From Devosia sp. (GTDB lineage: Bacteria; Pseudomonadota; Alphaproteobacteria; Rhizobiales; Devosiaceae): DNA of 6,926 nucleotides. Made by a program: the position numbers and the translations under genes. Shown piece after piece: positions 5,923-6,926 of this stretch. The stretch's first letter is position 1, and the number at the start of each line of letters is the position of its first letter. The notes beneath the pieces are model-generated. The model made no database searches, was not told the origin of the DNA, and saw only the letters and a program-made list of their open reading frames with translations. The stretch is taken from positions 1 to 6,926 of the forward strand of contig JAQGKG010000266.1 of the NCBI GenBank assembly GCA_028290245.1, in the 5' to 3' direction.

Positions 5923-5946
5923 TGCGGCCGTCGGTCCGGGTGCGCC

Positions 5947-6926
5947 ATGCCAAACGATCACTATGTTGCCAAAACGTACTTGAAGCACTTCGCAGACCCG
6001 AAGGGATTCATGCGTGCCTACAGGAAGTCGGACCTGACCAACTTCCCGTGCAAACCCGCGGACATCTGTCACGAGCTCGGCGGTGACATCGTGCCGGACT
6101 TCCTGCCGAGTCCGAAGGCGCTGGGCGAGTTCCGGCAAATTTTCGAACCGCACTGGAACCTGGCGCTCGAGCACCTGCTGCTCGACATGAACCCGGCAGA
6201 CGACGTCAAGCTCGCCATCGCAGGTTATGCGGCCAATCTCCTTGGCGCCACGCCTGCGATGAAGCGCGTCACGATCAAGAGCCACAACCAGAGCGTCGTT
6301 GAGAACATGAGGGCGGCGCAGATTCTGAAAGCTCGGCACCGCGATGCGGACTTGGACATCGTCGAGGCGATTAAGATGATCGACGCCGGCGAGATCATCG
6401 TTGAAACCGAGCCAGACTGGGCTCGTGCCACGAACACCAGGCATCTGATCTCGTTCGCCTCGAGGCTGTACAACGCCGATTGGATTGTCCTTCGAAACCT
6501 GACCTCAGTCAATTTCTTGACGAGCGACAATCCCTTCGTATTCGACGACCCAGGTCCATTCCGCGGCGGCGGCAGCCTAAGGCTGCCGAGGTATTTGCCG
6601 CTCACGCCGCGCTTCTGCCTATACATCACGATGGACCCAGACCGTGACCCGGGACGGGTTGACCTCACCAAGCCACCGCTGGGTACAGTGCGGTTCGCGA
6701 CTTGCGACAAGCTGGCGCGCATCGAGCACATTAACAAGCTCATCATTCAAGGCGCCGAAGAGTTCGTCATTTCGACTGGACCGTCCGATGCCCTGGAGCC
6801 GCTAGTCGCCAAATACGCAAAGCATCGCATCAGCAACGAATTTATCACGATCATGCAATCGGATGGCATTATTCACGGATTAAGAATGCGGGTGTGGGAT
6901 CCGGCTGCGTACGTTGCCAAGTGGAC
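5947..6926 (+). CDS. DUF4238 domain-containing protein, 3' end outside the window
   Basis: An open frame of 326 codons begins at ATG 5947 and reaches the right edge without a stop. The N-terminus MPNDHYVAKTYLKHFAD (1-17) carries the His-Tyr-Val ... Tyr-Leu ... Phe pattern that opens DUF4238 proteins. LTSDNPFVF (191-199), with the family's Ser-Asp-Asn-Pro, and LPLTPRFCLYI follow at the usual distance. DUF4238 proteins are soluble and mostly about 270-330 residues, so the stop is probably just beyond the window. Their biochemical function is unknown; I see no signal peptide, membrane helix or named enzyme motif. No clear Shine-Dalgarno precedes the ATG, so initiation may be weak or from a nearly leaderless mRNA. 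Six AGG codons and one AGA contrast with the neighbouring MFS copy 2 (no AGG, one AGA), a hint of different ancestry. It lies beyond a tRNA in a gene-poor stretch, fitting an accessory gene. Confidence 0.8.
   Translation, partial: MPNDHYVAKTYLKHFADPKGFMRAYRKSDLTNFPCKPADICHELGGDIVPDFLPSPKALGEFRQIFEPHWNLALEHLLLDMNPADDVKLAIAGYAANLLGATPAMKRVTIKSHNQSVVENMRAAQILKARHRDADLDIVEAIKMIDAGEIIVETEPDWARATNTRHLISFASRLYNADWIVLRNLTSVNFLTSDNPFVFDDPGPFRGGGSLRLPRYLPLTPRFCLYITMDPDRDPGRVDLTKPPLGTVRFATCDKLARIEHINKLIIQGAEEFVISTGPSDALEPLVAKYAKHRISNEFITIMQSDGIIHGLRMRVWDPAAYVAKW

Larger units (their letters stand above)
5289..5946. other. segment without a confident gene, tRNA-Gln to DUF4238 gene
   Basis: The first 25 bases after CCA are AT-rich, with the palindrome TTGATCAA at 5294-5301; no strong terminator follows the tRNA. 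From about 5430 to 5860 frames are open on both strands: plus 5428-5859 (GTG start, 143 codons), minus 5765-5469, and a minus frame from 5946 to 5533. None has a good Shine-Dalgarno sequence or a product I recognise, and their compositions are Arg/Ser/Pro-rich like non-coding GC-rich DNA. The plus frame has a more protein-like second half (FIMLPITIGHEMRQ, then LEPCKDALDVVVIA). It may be the remnant of a decayed gene or mobile element, but I cannot name one. Short inverted repeats are listed separately. Confidence 0.5.

Noticed and set aside
5533..6444. Long minus-strand frame (303 codons) across the start of the DUF4238 gene
   Set aside because: Most of it is antisense to the DUF4238 gene, whose plus-strand translation has clear family motifs. 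The minus frame has no recognisable domain and no ribosome binding site.
1..6926. CRISPR array or recognisable anti-phage system
   Set aside because: There are no regularly spaced direct repeats, no cas-like genes and no known defence domains. The DUF4238 protein alone does not support such a call.

Overview
The window looks like chromosomal DNA from a GC-rich alphaproteobacterium, most likely of the Hyphomicrobiales (Rhizobiales). The basis is GC-rich coding sequence, an overlapping ppx/gppA-rlmE pair of a kind I associate with that order, and a short single-module Ppx/GppA protein. This is an inference from gene content; no rRNA or species marker is present.

Layout. Positions 1-273 hold no confident gene: a possible fragment of a leftward gene at the edge, and short inverted repeats that probably belong to the control region of the next gene. 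From 274 to 3060, two tandem, clearly paralogous 14-helix MFS exporters of the DHA2 type are read rightward. They are separated by 3 bases, and the ribosome binding site of the second lies inside the end of the first. From 3072 to 4986, ppx/gppA and rlmE are read leftward as an operon with an 8-base overlap. The two operons converge on an 11-base gap, where one near-perfect inverted repeat contains both stop codons. A short control region (about 4987-5214) then separates ppx/gppA from a divergently read tRNA-Gln (anticodon CTG, CCA encoded) at 5215-5288.

Right of the tRNA the character changes. About 660 bases (5289-5946) hold no gene I can defend, only open frames on both strands and short palindromes. 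A DUF4238 family protein of unknown function follows, has its own plausible promoter, and runs off the right edge. Its arginine codon use (six AGG) differs from the neighbouring exporter genes. A tRNA 3' end followed by non-coding sequence and an accessory-type gene is what the edge of a genomic island often looks like, but no integrase or repeated attachment core is visible here.

How the genes relate. The exporter pair probably moves small molecules out of the cell, substrate unknown. Ppx/GppA (polyphosphate or pppGpp hydrolysis) and RlmE (23S rRNA 2'-O-methylation) link stress nucleotide or phosphate metabolism with ribosome maturation through translational coupling. I see no CRISPR array, transposase, rRNA or recognisable multi-gene defence system. 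The most open part of the window is the tRNA-Gln to DUF4238 segment.
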